From assembly GCF_007754155.1 (NCBI RefSeq), contig NZ_CP037423.1, positions 2,604,001-2,668,000 of the forward strand: DNA of 64,000 bases, given 5' to 3'. The notes under the pieces were generated by a model. The model saw only the letters and a program-made list of their open reading frames with translations, did no database searches and was not told where the DNA came from. Position 1 is the stretch's first letter; each line of letters starts with the position of its first letter. The position numbers and the translations under genes were made by a program. Positions 37,064-45,987 of this stretch are shown here, in pieces. The stretch is from Stieleria neptunia (GTDB lineage: Bacteria > Planctomycetota > Planctomycetia > Pirellulales > Pirellulaceae).

Positions 37064-39136
37064 TTGATTCAGCGAAATGTCGACCCTGTCCTCCACCGCT
37101 TGCAGCGTGCACTGGAAACCGGTGCGTCACGCGAAGAGGTTGCCGAAGCCTTGGCCGCGGCGGAGTCGGCGGCCGAACAGTCGGGCGAGGAGTTATCGCC
37201 GCTGTTGCGGTACCGCGCCGACGAATACATCCAGGCCGAACGCATGCTGGAACGGCGTCGGCTGATGTTCGCCGTCGCCTGTGTCGTGTGCCTGTTTGCG
37301 ACCGTCGTCGGCGCGTTCGGATTGACCACCCTGGACCGGATGCGGACGCTGGTCGATCACGAGGCCGAATTTGACAAACTGGTCGCCGCGGAATCTTGGG
37401 ACGAAGCCTCCAACTTTCTCGAACAGCTCAGCGAAGACACGCGGGCCGAACCTGCCTTCGTCCGCGGCCGAGAAATGGTCGACCAAGCGATCGCCCGCGA
37501 AGCCGAACGGAAGGCCGAATTCAAACGCTTGGCCGATCAAATGCGATCGTCTGCCACGACCGACATCGATGCGGATGACGTCAAACGATTGAACACGTTG
37601 GCACGGAGCGACGAGGAACGGCAGTTCGCCAGCGAAATGCTTGCCAAAGCGGAGGAGCAACGGTTGCAACGAGAAGCCGCCAGGGCGAATGACCAGACGC
37701 ATGCCTTTGAGATGCTACAGGGCAAAGTCGAACGCTTCCTGCGTGTCGAATCCCAGGAACTTTCTGACGACGCGCGGTCGGCTCGACGTTTTGAGTTGCA
37801 ACAAGAACTGGGGCGTTTTGCCGCCGACCATCAACTCGGCAATCCGGAATTGAGCGAAGCAGCCAAACAGGCCGCCAAAATGCTCGCCACGTCCGCCCAA
37901 CAGGAAAAGAAGCAGACCGACCGCGACAAACGCGTCGACGCCATCACGCGAGCGGTGGGAAAGACCCAACGCTACAAGCGGGCCATCGAGCAATTTACCG
38001 ACGATTGGCCCCGAGACGCGTTGGCTCAGCGGCTGCAGCGAGAGGCCCCGAGTGCCGATGCCATCGACACCACGCTTGCCTGGATCGATGTTCTGAATCA
38101 TCCCGCCTATCGTCAGCCGCAATCGGTCGACGGCGCATTGGCTCAAGACTGGCTGGCGACTCTCAAGCACGCCGAATCGCTGGAGCCCACGCATCCGTTG
38201 GCCGTCCAAGCGACCCGCTGGCGAGCAACGTATCAAACTCTTGCCGGCTGCGACGAGGCGATCCAAGCATTGCGTGATGCGTTTCGGTCACCGCTGGTCC
38301 ATCGCATCTATGTCTATCCCGATCCCAGCGGCAGCGTGTTCTATTCGGAACAAGCACCGGATCGAAAGTCGCCACGGGCGCACCTTGTTTCGGTTCTGTT
38401 GAATCCTTCACTGGAGCGTGAAACAAAAAACTTTGGCTTGCGGTTTCGCGAGGACGTGCTGCCCAAGGTTGCCTTGTCGGGGCACAGCCAATTCGCCGCC
38501 AAGGTGGCGCCGAGCGTCGCCGACGTCACGGTCACCGACTTCACGCCCGTCGCTTATCGATTGATCAGCGAGTTGCGAACGTTTCAGAGCGAGCCGGCGT
38601 TTGATCCGATCTATCGATTGATTTGGATGCGACGCGTTTTGGAGATTGCCGTGCGGGGAAGCGTTCCGATCAAGTCAGCGTTTGGTGACTGGCTTGAATC
38701 CTTGCACGCGTCCGATTTCGACTGGGACACGAACTGGTTGGCGTCCGACCCGGAAGACGTGGATCGTGTGGTGAAGGTGACCCAAGCAAGACGCCTGCTC
38801 GAAAGCGTGGACGACTGGGACAAACGCGTCGAACGGATGCTCGCCGAGTTCAAAGCGTTCCGCAGCCCGCGTCCGTCGCCGCCGCGTTGGATCGGCTGGG
38901 TGTCCCTGGAGGGGGAAAACTACGAAGCGGTCCTCAGCGAGCCGGCTGATTCCGATCCCCTGGTCGTCTTTTCGGTCGATTCACAATCGGGACGGACGAA
39001 ACGCGTCGACCTCGGCACACTGCAGACATCGAAGCCGCCACTGATGACCGATCCTGACGCCCAGCAGTGCGGCGCGATCCTCTGTGTCGTCCCACAACGC
39101 TCCGTCTCGTCCGCTCCCTCGACAACCAGGAACTGA
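37064..39136 (+). CDS. Large coiled-coil protein with one membrane helix
   Basis: 690 residues from a TTG at 37064 (next Met is residue 61, right at the membrane helix, so a TTG start is preferred). A 65-residue charged helical N-terminus comes first, then a single membrane helix at about 67-89 (LMFAVACVVCLFATVVGAFG), then about 240 residues of charged helices (many KAE/EEQRLQREAAR stretches; likely coiled coil), and a globular C-terminal half from about 340 rich in strands (HRIYVYPDPSGSVFY, WIGWVSLEGENYEAVL). No family is recognised. It ends 5 bp before the MotA/ExbB-like gene. Topology suggests most of it sits on one side of the membrane, presumably the partner of the stator. Confidence 0.75.
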   Translation: MIQRNVDPVLHRLQRALETGASREEVAEALAAAESAAEQSGEELSPLLRYRADEYIQAERMLERRRLMFAVACVVCLFATVVGAFGLTTLDRMRTLVDHEAEFDKLVAAESWDEASNFLEQLSEDTRAEPAFVRGREMVDQAIAREAERKAEFKRLADQMRSSATTDIDADDVKRLNTLARSDEERQFASEMLAKAEEQRLQREAARANDQTHAFEMLQGKVERFLRVESQELSDDARSARRFELQQELGRFAADHQLGNPELSEAAKQAAKMLATSAQQEKKQTDRDKRVDAITRAVGKTQRYKRAIEQFTDDWPRDALAQRLQREAPSADAIDTTLAWIDVLNHPAYRQPQSVDGALAQDWLATLKHAESLEPTHPLAVQATRWRATYQTLAGCDEAIQALRDAFRSPLVHRIYVYPDPSGSVFYSEQAPDRKSPRAHLVSVLLNPSLERETKNFGLRFREDVLPKVALSGHSQFAAKVAPSVADVTVTDFTPVAYRLISELRTFQSEPAFDPIYRLIWMRRVLEIAVRGSVPIKSAFGDWLESLHASDFDWDTNWLASDPEDVDRVVKVTQARRLLESVDDWDKRVERMLAEFKAFRSPRPSPPRWIGWVSLEGENYEAVLSEPADSDPLVVFSVDSQSGRTKRVDLGTLQTSKPPLMTDPDAQQCGAILCVVPQRSVSSAPSTTRN

Positions 39137-39141
39137 TCAAC

Positions 39142-40131
39142 GTGGATGCATCGCCGGTCAGCAACGATCGACTCGTTTGGATGCGACGCGACATCGAACG
39201 CCGTTTCGGATTCGCGGGCGCACGTTACACACGTGTGGGGAGCGTGTTACCTGCGCTGATCGCCGCTGCGATCACGGTGGTGCTGTTCGGATCGTTCGTC
39301 GCGATCGGTTCCAACCCGATCGTGGACATGTTCATTCGACGCGGTTGGACGCCACCGGTGATCGTCTTTTTTTCCGTCTGGTCGATGTTGATTCTGTGGT
39401 TCAAACGGGCAAAACTGAAGCTCCAGCAAAAGGCGCTTCGATTGAGCGTGATGCCTGACCAAATCGACTTTGTCTTGTCGGTCGACCGGGTGAGTGAAGT
39501 GTTGCATCGCTTGTACGAAGTCTGTGACGATCCGAAACGGTTTGTGCTTTTGCATCGGATCGAAGTCGGGCTGTCCAACGCACGAAACCTGAGTCGCGTG
39601 GTCGATCTGGGCGAAATCTTGCGGACGCAATCCGATCACGATGAATCGGTGATGGAAACCAGTTTCAATCTGGTACGCGGGTTGGTGTGGGCGATTCCGA
39701 TTCTGGGGTTCATCGGGACGGTTTCGGGGCTGTCGATCGCGATCGGCGGGTTTGGACGGGTGCTCAGCCAAACCGAAGACCCGTCGAAATTGATCGGCGC
39801 GCTCCAGGGTGTGACCGGCGGACTGGCGACGGCGTTTGAAACGACACTGCTGGCCCTGATGGCTGCGCTGTTGGTCCAGATGACGATGACGTTTCAAAAG
39901 AAACAGGAAGAAGAATTTCTTGATGAGTGCACGGAGTATTGTCAGCGCGAAGTGCTGAGCCGCATCGCACATTCCGACGCCGGCGCTGGCACGCCCGAAA
40001 CGAATCGGCAACCGGCCGCTTCCGGATCGAATCAAGACGACGAGCCGGGGTTTGCCGCGGTCGAAGTGGTCCAGGAAGGGGATGTGGACGAGGACGCGGT
40101 CGTTATCGATGGCCCCATCGTGTTGGAGTGA
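39142..40131 (+). CDS. MotA/TolQ/ExbB-type proton channel protein
   Basis: 329 residues from GTG 39142 (5 bp after the previous stop; the frame is open to 39067 but that part overlaps the upstream gene). Four membrane helices: about 35-56, 71-87, 181-203 and 227-249. A ~90-residue cytoplasmic loop lies between helices 2 and 3, the MotA-like arrangement rather than the three helices of ExbB/TolQ. The MotA_ExbB motif is clear: LVWAIPILGFIGTVSGLSIAI and GLATAFETTLLALMAALLVQ, including the threonines that line the ion path. An acidic tail ends the protein. It should form a pentamer around two B-type subunits encoded by the next two genes. Confidence 0.9.
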   Translation: MDASPVSNDRLVWMRRDIERRFGFAGARYTRVGSVLPALIAAAITVVLFGSFVAIGSNPIVDMFIRRGWTPPVIVFFSVWSMLILWFKRAKLKLQQKALRLSVMPDQIDFVLSVDRVSEVLHRLYEVCDDPKRFVLLHRIEVGLSNARNLSRVVDLGEILRTQSDHDESVMETSFNLVRGLVWAIPILGFIGTVSGLSIAIGGFGRVLSQTEDPSKLIGALQGVTGGLATAFETTLLALMAALLVQMTMTFQKKQEEEFLDECTEYCQREVLSRIAHSDAGAGTPETNRQPAASGSNQDDEPGFAAVEVVQEGDVDEDAVVIDGPIVLE

Positions 40132-40137
40132 TGCCCG

Positions 40138-41025
40138 ATGAGACGTCGACGACGCGAGCAAACCGTCAACCTGTTTGCCTTTCAAGACATCATCACCGGT
40201 GTCGCCGGCGTGATGTTGTTCATTCTGTTGCTGTTGGTGGTGCAACTGAGTCTGCGATTGGCGACCCAAGCGGCTGACCTGCAGGAAAAGCTGGCCGATG
40301 ATTCATCCACCGCCGATGTCGTCGCGACGCCGCCTGACGAGGCGATCGAGGATCCCGTCCAGGATCTAGAGCAATTGAAACAACAGCTAAAACAATTGCG
40401 TCGTGACAATCAGGACTTACTCGACGCGAACGCCCGCGATTTGGACGGTGACATCCAGTCCGCTCAATCGGAACTTGCCGAGCTCGTTCGTCAAGCCGAC
40501 GAGGCCAAGTCGCAGGCGGAGACACTGCAACAGCAGGTGGCCTCGCAGCAGATGAGCCAGCAGCGCAAAGAGATTCTTGAACTGCGGGAGCGACTGCGGG
40601 AAAAGTTGGAGTCGCTGAAACAAGAGCAAGTGCTTCACCGCAGTGGAAAACTGGTCGCGTTCAAGACCACCGCAAGCCCCACGCGTCCGATGTGGGTCGT
40701 CGATTTGCGAGATACCTACGCGGAACTGTTCGATGTGCTGAATCCCACCGACGTGACAACCGTGTCATACGCCCGCCAACAGATCCCGATGCAGACGATT
40801 GGTCAAATCAGTGATGTGTTGCGCGAGAAAACCCAAACGCGATCCATCATCTTGGTGCTGCGTCCCTCGGTGGCCGGTGCCGGTGCCATCTTTTTGTCTG
40901 ATTTCCGTCAGGCCGGATTCAAGCTGGCGTTGGAGTTGTTGGATGAAGATTCCCAGATCACGGTGCAGGGCGACGTTCCGATCGAAGGGGACGTGGAAGC
41001 AGACATCGAGGGGGGCGCACGATGA
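40138..41025 (+). CDS. ExbD/MotB-like B subunit 1 (single helix, coiled coil)
   Basis: 295 residues. A short basic N-terminus (MRRRRREQTV) is followed by Asp17 in LFAFQDIITG directly before one membrane helix (about 18-37, GVAGVMLFILLLLVVQLSL). This is the arrangement of MotB/ExbD/TolR, in which the aspartate carries the proton. A long coiled coil (about 60-180) leads to a C-terminal globular domain (RPMWVVDLRDTYAELF, SIILVLRPSVAGAGAIFLSDFRQAGFKL). No OmpA peptidoglycan-binding motif was seen. It begins 6 bp after the A-subunit gene and overlaps the next gene by 4 bp. Confidence 0.82.
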   Translation: MRRRRREQTVNLFAFQDIITGVAGVMLFILLLLVVQLSLRLATQAADLQEKLADDSSTADVVATPPDEAIEDPVQDLEQLKQQLKQLRRDNQDLLDANARDLDGDIQSAQSELAELVRQADEAKSQAETLQQQVASQQMSQQRKEILELRERLREKLESLKQEQVLHRSGKLVAFKTTASPTRPMWVVDLRDTYAELFDVLNPTDVTTVSYARQQIPMQTIGQISDVLREKTQTRSIILVLRPSVAGAGAIFLSDFRQAGFKLALELLDEDSQITVQGDVPIEGDVEADIEGGAR

Positions 41026-41915
41026 GTCGGCGGAGGACGAACGGCAACGACGATGATTCGCTGGAGTTGTTGCTGGACACGGTGTCGAATGTGTTTGGGG
41101 GCGTGATGTTTTTGACGCTGCTGGCGGCGTTGTTGATCATCGCCCGTGGGACGGCGCCGGCCGAACCGGACGATGCGGACGACCAGCAGCCCGCGCCGGT
41201 CAGTACGGCGCTGGTGGAGGCCAAGGTTCGCCAGACCGTTGCCGCGATCCAGGCTCAGCAACAGATCAGGCGGCAATTGGACCCCGCAGGCGACGTGATG
41301 GCCAAGTCCGATCGGTTGCGTTCCCTTGAGCAGACGCTTTCGCTGGCGCGACGGCACGCCGGACGGACCGATCACCTGAAGGAAGAACAACAACAGGCGC
41401 TCCGGGATCAATTGGCGAACCAGTCCGAACTGGAACAGCAAATCGAGGAAGTGAAGCGACAGATCGCCGACCAAGCGGAAGGCGCCAGCGCGATTCGCAC
41501 GCAGTCGGAACGATCGGTTGAATTCCGTCCGCTGAGTCGGAGCATGACCGATGAAGCGGTCGTGTTGCTGCGGTACGGGCGTTGGTACATGTTGCAAGCC
41601 GGCCCCAGCGAGGGCGTCAATCGCGATGATTTTTTTGTCCTTCAGCACAGTCGCTCGTTGACGCGTGTGACGCCCAAACCGCACCGCGGATCGCCGGTGA
41701 CCGAGCAATCGCTCTCCGACTTGGTTGCACGGTTGAAGGCCGAATTCCAGCCCGGGCAATTTCATGTGCTGATTGCGGTCTGGGATGATTCGTTTGCGGA
41801 ATTCAATCCGGTCAAAGACGCGGTCAAGGCGGCCGGGTACACCTATCGCACGCTGCCGTGCGATAGCAGCACGCGATTGAGCAATCAATATGCGGCCGAA
41901 GCGTACGTGCAATGA
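41022..41915 (+). CDS. ExbD/MotB-like B subunit 2 (single helix, coiled coil)
   Basis: 297 residues, same layout as the gene before but little sequence identity: Asp19 in ELLLDTVSNVFGG, one membrane helix at about 24-42 (VFGGVMFLTLLAALLIIA), coiled coil at about 75-160 (SDRLRSLEQTLSLARR, EQQIEEVKRQIADQ), and a C-terminal domain (YMLQAGPSEGVNRDDFF, FHVLIAVWDDSFAEFNPVKDAVKAAGYTYR). ATGA overlap with subunit 1 gives coupled translation. Two different B subunits per A subunit suggests a heterodimer in the pore; this is inference. Confidence 0.82.
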   Translation: MSRRRTNGNDDDSLELLLDTVSNVFGGVMFLTLLAALLIIARGTAPAEPDDADDQQPAPVSTALVEAKVRQTVAAIQAQQQIRRQLDPAGDVMAKSDRLRSLEQTLSLARRHAGRTDHLKEEQQQALRDQLANQSELEQQIEEVKRQIADQAEGASAIRTQSERSVEFRPLSRSMTDEAVVLLRYGRWYMLQAGPSEGVNRDDFFVLQHSRSLTRVTPKPHRGSPVTEQSLSDLVARLKAEFQPGQFHVLIAVWDDSFAEFNPVKDAVKAAGYTYRTLPCDSSTRLSNQYAAEAYVQ

Positions 41916-42389
41916 TGGACGTGGATTGAGAAATGCCGCGTGGAGATGTGCGGTTATCCATGTTCGAGCTTGCCGGCCGCTGGCAAGTCGTTGCGGTATT
42001 TGCGATCAAATAACGCGTCCTTATCGCTTGGAGAACCTGTGGCGCGAACCGGATCGGCGGTGAAGCTTTTTCTAATGCAGCGGTCGATCGGGAACCCGCA
42101 ATTTGGCGGCCATCCCCAGCAGCGGCGGCGTTACAAAACGCACAACGATGACGACCGCCCCCTCTTCCTTCGCCACGGAGTGGATCTGATCAGAACTGAC
42201 CCCATCGAAAAGCGACAATGGAGTAGATCCATTGTGTTCGGCATTGCTTCGAAGCCTCCCGGCGAGATTGCCCCGGTCTCGCCAGGAGGTGTATTTTCGA
42301 AGAACAGTGTCACCTTCATGAAGGCAAAGTTTTAAGCGAGTCGGGCACCGCAAAACATCGCAATACGAGCAAAATGACGGCGATTCTTA
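41916..42389. other. Intergenic region with an imperfect palindrome
   Basis: No credible gene; short frames on both strands lack family features and starts. Around 42252-42290 the stretch CCTCCCGGCGAGATTGCCCC-GGTCTCGCCAGGAGG forms an imperfect hairpin (CTCCCGGCGAGA against TCTCGCCAGGAG). The minus strand could be an eroded coding remnant (residues such as MPNTMDLLHCRFS), but this is not supported. Confidence 0.4.
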
Positions 42390-42908
42390 ATGTCTGATGT
42401 GATGCTGGATGGGATAAATGTCACGATCTGCGACTGGCGAGGCCATGTGATTTGGCGTAGCGGTCGAAAGCCGTCCTGGAAACCGGGTGATTTGGCATGG
42501 AAGCATTTGACCGGAGAATCGACCGAGCGGGCCAAGTTGGCCTTTGCCAAGGTCGTCACGCTCGGCGAAGAGGCGACGCTTGAACTGGAAAACAAACGCG
42601 GCCAACACTCACGTGAGTGGTTGTGGCCGCTGGATCGCCCGGACGTCGCCGTCTGTGTGTTGTCGGTGCTGATCCCGAGTGAACTGAAAACGCTGACCGA
42701 TCGAGAGCGAGAGGTTTTGGGGCTGTTGGCGCTGGGCTACCCGACCCGTGAGATCGCGGAACGATTGGACGTCAGCGCGAGCACCGTGCACACGCACCTG
42801 AGACGATCGCGACAAAAACTTGCGCTGCCCAGCGTCGAATCACTCACGGGATTTGCCGCCCGATACTGTCATCCGAGCGCGGCCCCGCTGCAGTCGATCT
42901 CATTCTGA
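42390..42908 (+). CDS. LuxR-type transcriptional regulator
   Basis: 172 residues. An N-terminal PAS-like or sensor region (about 1-95; ICDWRGHVIWRSGRKPSW, TLELENKRGQHSREWLWPL) is joined to a C-terminal GerE/LuxR helix-turn-helix (LTDREREVLGLLALGYPTREIAERLDVSASTVHTHLRRSRQKL, split here for the reader: LTDREREVLGLLALGYPT then REIAERLDVSASTVHTHL). Without a receiver Asp it is not a standard response regulator. It is convergent with the universal stress gene and overlaps its 3' end by 9 bp. Confidence 0.85.
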   Translation: MSDVMLDGINVTICDWRGHVIWRSGRKPSWKPGDLAWKHLTGESTERAKLAFAKVVTLGEEATLELENKRGQHSREWLWPLDRPDVAVCVLSVLIPSELKTLTDREREVLGLLALGYPTREIAERLDVSASTVHTHLRRSRQKLALPSVESLTGFAARYCHPSAAPLQSISF

Positions 42909-43895
42909 AGCCTCGTTGGAGACCGCCTCGACATTGGTCGCGCCGGTGTCGGTCGCGCCGGTGTCGGTCGCGCCGGTGTCTTGCCCGGAATTGGTGCGGT
43001 GATGTCTGGAGATCCAGACGCTACAGGGGGCATGACGCAACACGTACTTCGTGGTGCTGCCGAGCAGGAAGTCGTCCAGCAAGCTGTGACCGGAGTCACC
43101 GACGACGACCAAATCGGAATCACTTTTTTCCGCCAGATCGGCGATCGCGTCGCCGACCCGCTGGTCATGAATGATCACCGATTTGGTGTGGGGCAATTTG
43201 TCGATCAAGCGATCTTTCATTTGATCGCCGCCCTGCTTCATCTCCTTGAAAATCTCCTCTTCGTTGGCGATCGCTGCGGTCGACAATCCGTTGCCCAGCA
43301 GGTAATCGTAAATCGGAGCCACACTGAGCAGTTCGACCTCGGTCTGGGCATCCCAATCGAGTGCCAAGATTTCTTCGACGGCTTCGCGAGACGCTTTGGA
43401 ACTGTCGTAACCGATCAGGATTCGGTTGACGTGGGCCGAATCGGCGTCGCGTTTGGAATCCGCCTCGTCCGGCGGACGGACCACCAAGACCGAGCACTTG
43501 GCGTGCGTGGCGATGCTGTCCGAAACGCTGCCGATCAACAAGCGTCCGAAGAACGAGTGGCCGCGGGCCCCGATGACGATCAGATCACAATCCAGATCCT
43601 TGGCTTCGCCCAGGACGACTTTGACCGGATGTCCCGGACGACAAATCGTATCGATGCGCGTGCAACGCTCCCGCAATCGCTTGGCCAAGTCGGCTTGGTG
43701 GGTTTCCGCTCGAGCGCGTTCCTGTCGCAGCAGTTCGGGGAACCAATGCTGTGTCGACTCGGGGCTTGACCCGTAGGGGTCGCCCAGAGCGGTGATGATT
43801 GTCAAGCTCATCGGCTCGGTGAATTTCAGCGAGTGCAGAAATTCCGCGGCCGCTGCCGCCTGTTGAGAACAATCGGTCGCTAGCAAGACTTTCAT
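42900..43895 (-). CDS. Universal stress protein, two UspA domains
   Basis: 331 residues from ATG 43895, selected because GGAGGG stands before it and the protein then opens MKVLLATDCSQQAAAAAEFL as the family does. Two UspA domains, each with the ATP-binding loop: VIGARGHSFFGRLLIGSVSDSI and VVGDSGHSLLDDFLLGSTTKYV (G-2x-G-9x-G-S/T type). The last ~20 residues are a slipped repeat (GATDTGATDTGATN) coded by 15-bp units. It follows the second Usp gene by 32 bp, forming a two-gene unit, likely for survival under stress or energy limitation. Confidence 0.92.
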   Translation of the reverse strand: MKVLLATDCSQQAAAAAEFLHSLKFTEPMSLTIITALGDPYGSSPESTQHWFPELLRQERARAETHQADLAKRLRERCTRIDTICRPGHPVKVVLGEAKDLDCDLIVIGARGHSFFGRLLIGSVSDSIATHAKCSVLVVRPPDEADSKRDADSAHVNRILIGYDSSKASREAVEEILALDWDAQTEVELLSVAPIYDYLLGNGLSTAAIANEEEIFKEMKQGGDQMKDRLIDKLPHTKSVIIHDQRVGDAIADLAEKSDSDLVVVGDSGHSLLDDFLLGSTTKYVLRHAPCSVWISRHHRTNSGQDTGATDTGATDTGATNVEAVSNEASE

Positions 43896-43927
43896 CGTCT
43901 CACCCTCCATCAGAGGAAGTTGTGGGG

Positions 43928-44821
43928 TTAAGAGCCACTGGTTTGGACCGCCCGATTGCGCGTGACCCAGACGCTGCAAGGTGCGTGACGCAAGACATAC
44001 CGCGACGTGCTGCCCAACAGGAATCGATTGACGGCGCTCCGCGGCGTCTCGCCAACAATCAGCAAGTCGATGGCGTTGTCTTCGGCGAACGTGACGATGC
44101 TTTCGCCCACGTGATCGCCTTGGACCAAGTGCGTTTTGGCGTGTGGTGCCACGTCAGCCAGTCGCGCTTTGGCGTCGGCGAGACCCTCCAGGTAGTGCGA
44201 CGAAATCTCAATGCCTTCGTCTGCGATGCGTTGACCGATGAAATCCGAAAGATACGTTTCGACCGTCAGCAGATGGAAATCGGTTCCCGTCTTCCAAGGG
44301 ACTTCCGCGATTTCTTCCAGCGCCGAGACCGCCGATTCGCTGCTCTCATACGCCAAGCAGACTCGGATCGGACGCGCGGTGTCATGCAGCCCGGTGGGGC
44401 GGACCACCAACGTGCTGCAGGGCGAGTGGGTCGCGACGTGATCGCTGACGCTGCCGAGCAACAAACGCGTGATTTGCGAATGCCCCTTGGCACCGACGAC
44501 CACCAAGTCCCGCTTTAGCGATCCGGCCAGCTCGACGATGGATTCACCGATCGGACCTTCGCGCATCACGTGCTTGATCTTGACGTTGGCCCCGTCGAAC
44601 ATCTCCGCCACCTGCCGGAACGACTCGTTGGCAAAGGCTTTGTCGCGCTCAAACGCCTTCTCCAGCAACTCGCCCGTCGCGTAGCTGCTGTGGATGAAAG
44701 GACGCTGCACCACACTCAACACCGTCAGGTCCAAGCTGTCCGGATGGGGAAGGTGGGCGAGCAGTTTGGCGGCTTCGATCGAAGGGGTCGATCCGTCGAT
44801 GGCAAGTAGGACGTTGTGCAT
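43928..44821 (-). CDS. Universal stress protein, two UspA domains
   Basis: 297 residues, MHNVLLAIDGSTPSIEAAKLL at the start. Both domains keep the nucleotide loop: VVGAKGHSQITRLLLGSVSDHV and IVGETPRSAVNRFLLGSTSRYV; the second lacks the second glycine-His step (TPRSA in place of SGHS) and may bind weakly. The first gene of the pair; promoter presumably in 44822-45053, shared with or back-to-back to the TerB-like gene's promoter. Confidence 0.92.
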   Translation of the reverse strand: MHNVLLAIDGSTPSIEAAKLLAHLPHPDSLDLTVLSVVQRPFIHSSYATGELLEKAFERDKAFANESFRQVAEMFDGANVKIKHVMREGPIGESIVELAGSLKRDLVVVGAKGHSQITRLLLGSVSDHVATHSPCSTLVVRPTGLHDTARPIRVCLAYESSESAVSALEEIAEVPWKTGTDFHLLTVETYLSDFIGQRIADEGIEISSHYLEGLADAKARLADVAPHAKTHLVQGDHVGESIVTFAEDNAIDLLIVGETPRSAVNRFLLGSTSRYVLRHAPCSVWVTRNRAVQTSGS

Positions 44822-45053
44822 GGCAAAAATTCTCCGAGGTGATGATCAACTCGCAATCAAGCCAACCGAATCAAGCAAATCGAATGCCAGAACTGCAGAC
44901 GATCGTCAGATCGCCGATCTCGATCACGCGAATTTCTTTAGAGCGTGCGAATCGGCCCACTGTGTGCCATTTGTCTCGATCGGCGGGCGGCAATGTGTGA
45001 CATCATGACAACGCGCCCGGATCACGCGGGCCAAACCCTCTTCCCGCCTCGAT

Positions 45054-45072
45054 TTGGCCCTTCAATTGCACG
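45054..45072 (+). promoter_or_regulatory. Sigma-54-type -24/-12 promoter
   Basis: TTGGCCCTTCAATTGCACG: GG at 45056-45057 and GC at 45068-45069 are separated by exactly 10 nt, and the flanks fit the YTGGCACG-N4-TTGCW consensus except for A-to-C and G-to-T changes at two positions. Transcription would begin near 45081, about 100 bp before the TerB-like gene. The gap 44822-45179 has no other feature. Confidence 0.6.
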
Positions 45073-45179
45073 TTCGAGCGGAGGGTGTTGTTGCGGCGGT
45101 TCACGTCGCGACGCCGACGTTGCCGCGACCGTGCGATCAACGTTCTCCTACCCGCCAACACGTTGAATCGAGAGCCATC

Positions 45180-45755
45180 ATGACCGACGAGCCATCGACC
45201 GCAAAGTCACACGCGGCACGCTACTTCGCGGAGTTGGAGGCTAGGATCGTCCAACGGCTGCATGCCGAAGCCGGTTCGGAGACGTCGCGGGCCGCGTTGG
45301 TTCGCAGCACCGGTGTCGAAGACCCGCAGTTGATCGAAGAGCTTTCCAAGTTGGGGATCACCGCCGACGAGTTGATCTGCTTGCGGTTCATTCCGTTGGT
45401 CTTGGTCGCTTGGGCCGAAGACCACGCCGACTCGGAGGAACGCGAGGTGATTCAGGCCCAGGCCGCCAAGCTGGGGATTCGCGAAGACTCCACCGCCTGG
45501 CTGGTGCTTGAAACCTGGTTGCAAAAACAACCCCCGGGATTGGGGATCGATGCCTGGAAACGGTACACGCACGGGATCTTGAAGAAGATGTCACGTAACG
45601 CCGCGAATCGATTGATCCACTTGACCGAGAAGCAAATGATCACGGTTGCCAAAGCGTCCGGCGGGCATCTGGGACTGGGAAAGGTCTCCCACAAGGAAAG
45701 CACGATGATCGACCGCTTGCTGACGATCATGCACGAACAAGCCGAACGGGCATGA
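45180..45755 (+). CDS. TerB-like protein
   Basis: 191 residues from ATG 45180; the frame is open upstream but that part runs through the putative promoter. All-helical. The segment LVLVAWAEDHADSEEREVIQAQAAKLGI has the acidic D-x-x-(D/E)-E-R-E pattern of TerB-like metal-binding domains, repeated in looser form later (KVSHKESTMIDRLLTIMHEQ). Tellurite-resistance-type TerB domains often sit in membrane-stress systems, but no other ter gene is near. It is the only gene behind the sigma-54-type site and lies next to the two stress-protein genes. Confidence 0.65.
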   Translation: MTDEPSTAKSHAARYFAELEARIVQRLHAEAGSETSRAALVRSTGVEDPQLIEELSKLGITADELICLRFIPLVLVAWAEDHADSEEREVIQAQAAKLGIREDSTAWLVLETWLQKQPPGLGIDAWKRYTHGILKKMSRNAANRLIHLTEKQMITVAKASGGHLGLGKVSHKESTMIDRLLTIMHEQAERA

Positions 45756-45987
45756 GTCCGTGACAGGGAAACGGCTCGATGGAGGCAATCGGCATGAGGA
45801 TCGAAACCAAGCGAGGCTTGAACACCCTCTTTCTCAAAAACATCGTTTGACCGTGTATAAAAACGATCTTCGGACCGTTTAGACAAACACCAGGGGGCGG
45901 TGGGGGATGGTCAATCGGACCATCCAAGTGTTGCGACCGCGATGTCGCAGGCCGCTCACGTACACGGCTCCATGTTCAATCGACAAG

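Noticed and set aside
35287..41915. Zorya anti-phage system
   Set aside because: The MotA-like and single-helix subunits recall ZorA/ZorB, but no OmpA domain, ZorC, ZorD helicase or ZorE nuclease is present.
41940..42353. Possible small genes on both strands in the 41.9-42.4 kb gap
   Set aside because: No start signal or family; the stretch includes an imperfect palindrome, so it is treated as intergenic.
45838..45900. tRNA-like fragment
   Set aside because: No cloverleaf, anticodon arm or CCA-like end could be formed.
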